Of a stretch of DNA of 5,464 nucleotides, positions 5,331-5,464 are shown piece by piece. The position numbers were made by a program, and so were the translations under genes. Position 1 is the first letter of the stretch, and each line of letters opens with the position of its first letter. The DNA is from Betaproteobacteria bacterium. Its GTDB lineage: Bacteria; Pseudomonadota; Gammaproteobacteria; Burkholderiales; Rhodocyclaceae. The stretch covers positions 1 to 5,464 of the forward strand of contig JAPTVL010000139.1 in assembly GCA_028065725.1 (NCBI GenBank), given 5' to 3'. The notes under the pieces are model-generated. The model saw nothing but the letters and a program-made list of their open reading frames with translations, was not told the DNA's origin and did no database searches.

Positions 5331-5464
5331 CGCAACACCTCGCCCGCGAGGTAAGCAGCATGCCGTTCGACCGTGTAGGCCGGTAGTGGCAGGCGCGCAG
5401 ACAGCCGGTTGCCCAGCGTGCGCCAGTACGCGGGCGACACCGCTGCCGGATCGATGCCGAGCGC
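5327..5464 (-). CDS. DUF2840 family protein, C-terminal 45 residues only
   Basis: The frame is open from the window edge to the TGA at 5327-5329 and overlaps the traF start as ATGA. The visible protein begins ALGIDPAAVSPAYWRTLGNR and ends HAAYLAGEVLR. The pattern of GIDP, a YWR block and a TVERHAAYL segment resembles the C-terminus of DUF2840 proteins, which precede traF in Tn4371-like ICE transfer regions. No biochemical function is known to me for this family. The N-terminal part lies outside the window. The open frame and overlap are seen directly; the family name is from memory. Confidence 0.75.
   Translation of the reverse strand, partial: ALGIDPAAVSPAYWRTLGNRLSARLPLPAYTVERHAAYLAGEVLR

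Noticed and set aside
4483..5361. Open frame of 292 codons on the - strand across traF and the gap
   Set aside because: It overlaps traF entirely in another frame, its product is Arg/Cys-rich low-information sequence typical of shadow frames in GC-rich DNA, and TraF has clear family motifs.

Overview
The window joins two mobile DNA modules typical of beta- or gammaproteobacteria with GC-rich genomes (Cupriavidus, Delftia, Acidovorax, Pseudomonas, Stenotrophomonas and relatives). This host range is inferred from gene content and base composition; no chromosomal marker is present.

Positions 1-2405 are one end of a Tn3-family (Tn21/Tn501-type) mercury-resistance transposon. A divergent mer locus has merR on the + strand and merT-merP-merA on the - strand. 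Between them lies a typical MerR operator-promoter with a 19-bp spacer. merA runs off the left edge after 391 codons. No merC, merF or merD is visible between merT and merA. The merR stop codon lies inside a 38-bp sequence (2368-2405) that I recognise as the Tn21/Tn501-type terminal inverted repeat, so the transposon ends at 2405.

Positions 2406-5464 are the recipient backbone, which looks like the transfer region of a Tn4371-like integrative and conjugative element (ICE) or a related plasmid. On the - strand, in transcription order, it has the C-terminus of a DUF2840 protein, a TraF-type S26 signal peptidase, and a 649-residue MOBP/VirD2-like relaxase with a DUF3363-type C-terminal part. The first two overlap by ATGA. 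traF and the relaxase are separated by about 320 bp with no convincing gene.

That 320-bp gap is the most interesting stretch. It holds a P-type nic-like heptamer (TATCTTG|CC) just 3' of a short hairpin. Both lie almost centrally between the arms of a perfect 11-bp inverted repeat. A perfect 17-bp palindrome, a smaller copy of it and two more hairpins lie in the same gap. I propose it as the origin of transfer (oriT) of the element; this is inference from sequence layout.

How the parts work together: MerR senses Hg(II) and switches on merTPA. MerP and MerT bring Hg(II) into the cytoplasm, and MerA reduces it to volatile Hg(0). The relaxase would nick and pilot the DNA strand, and TraF would process components of the mating apparatus. 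The mercury transposon is inserted just after the relaxase gene and so would travel with the conjugative element.
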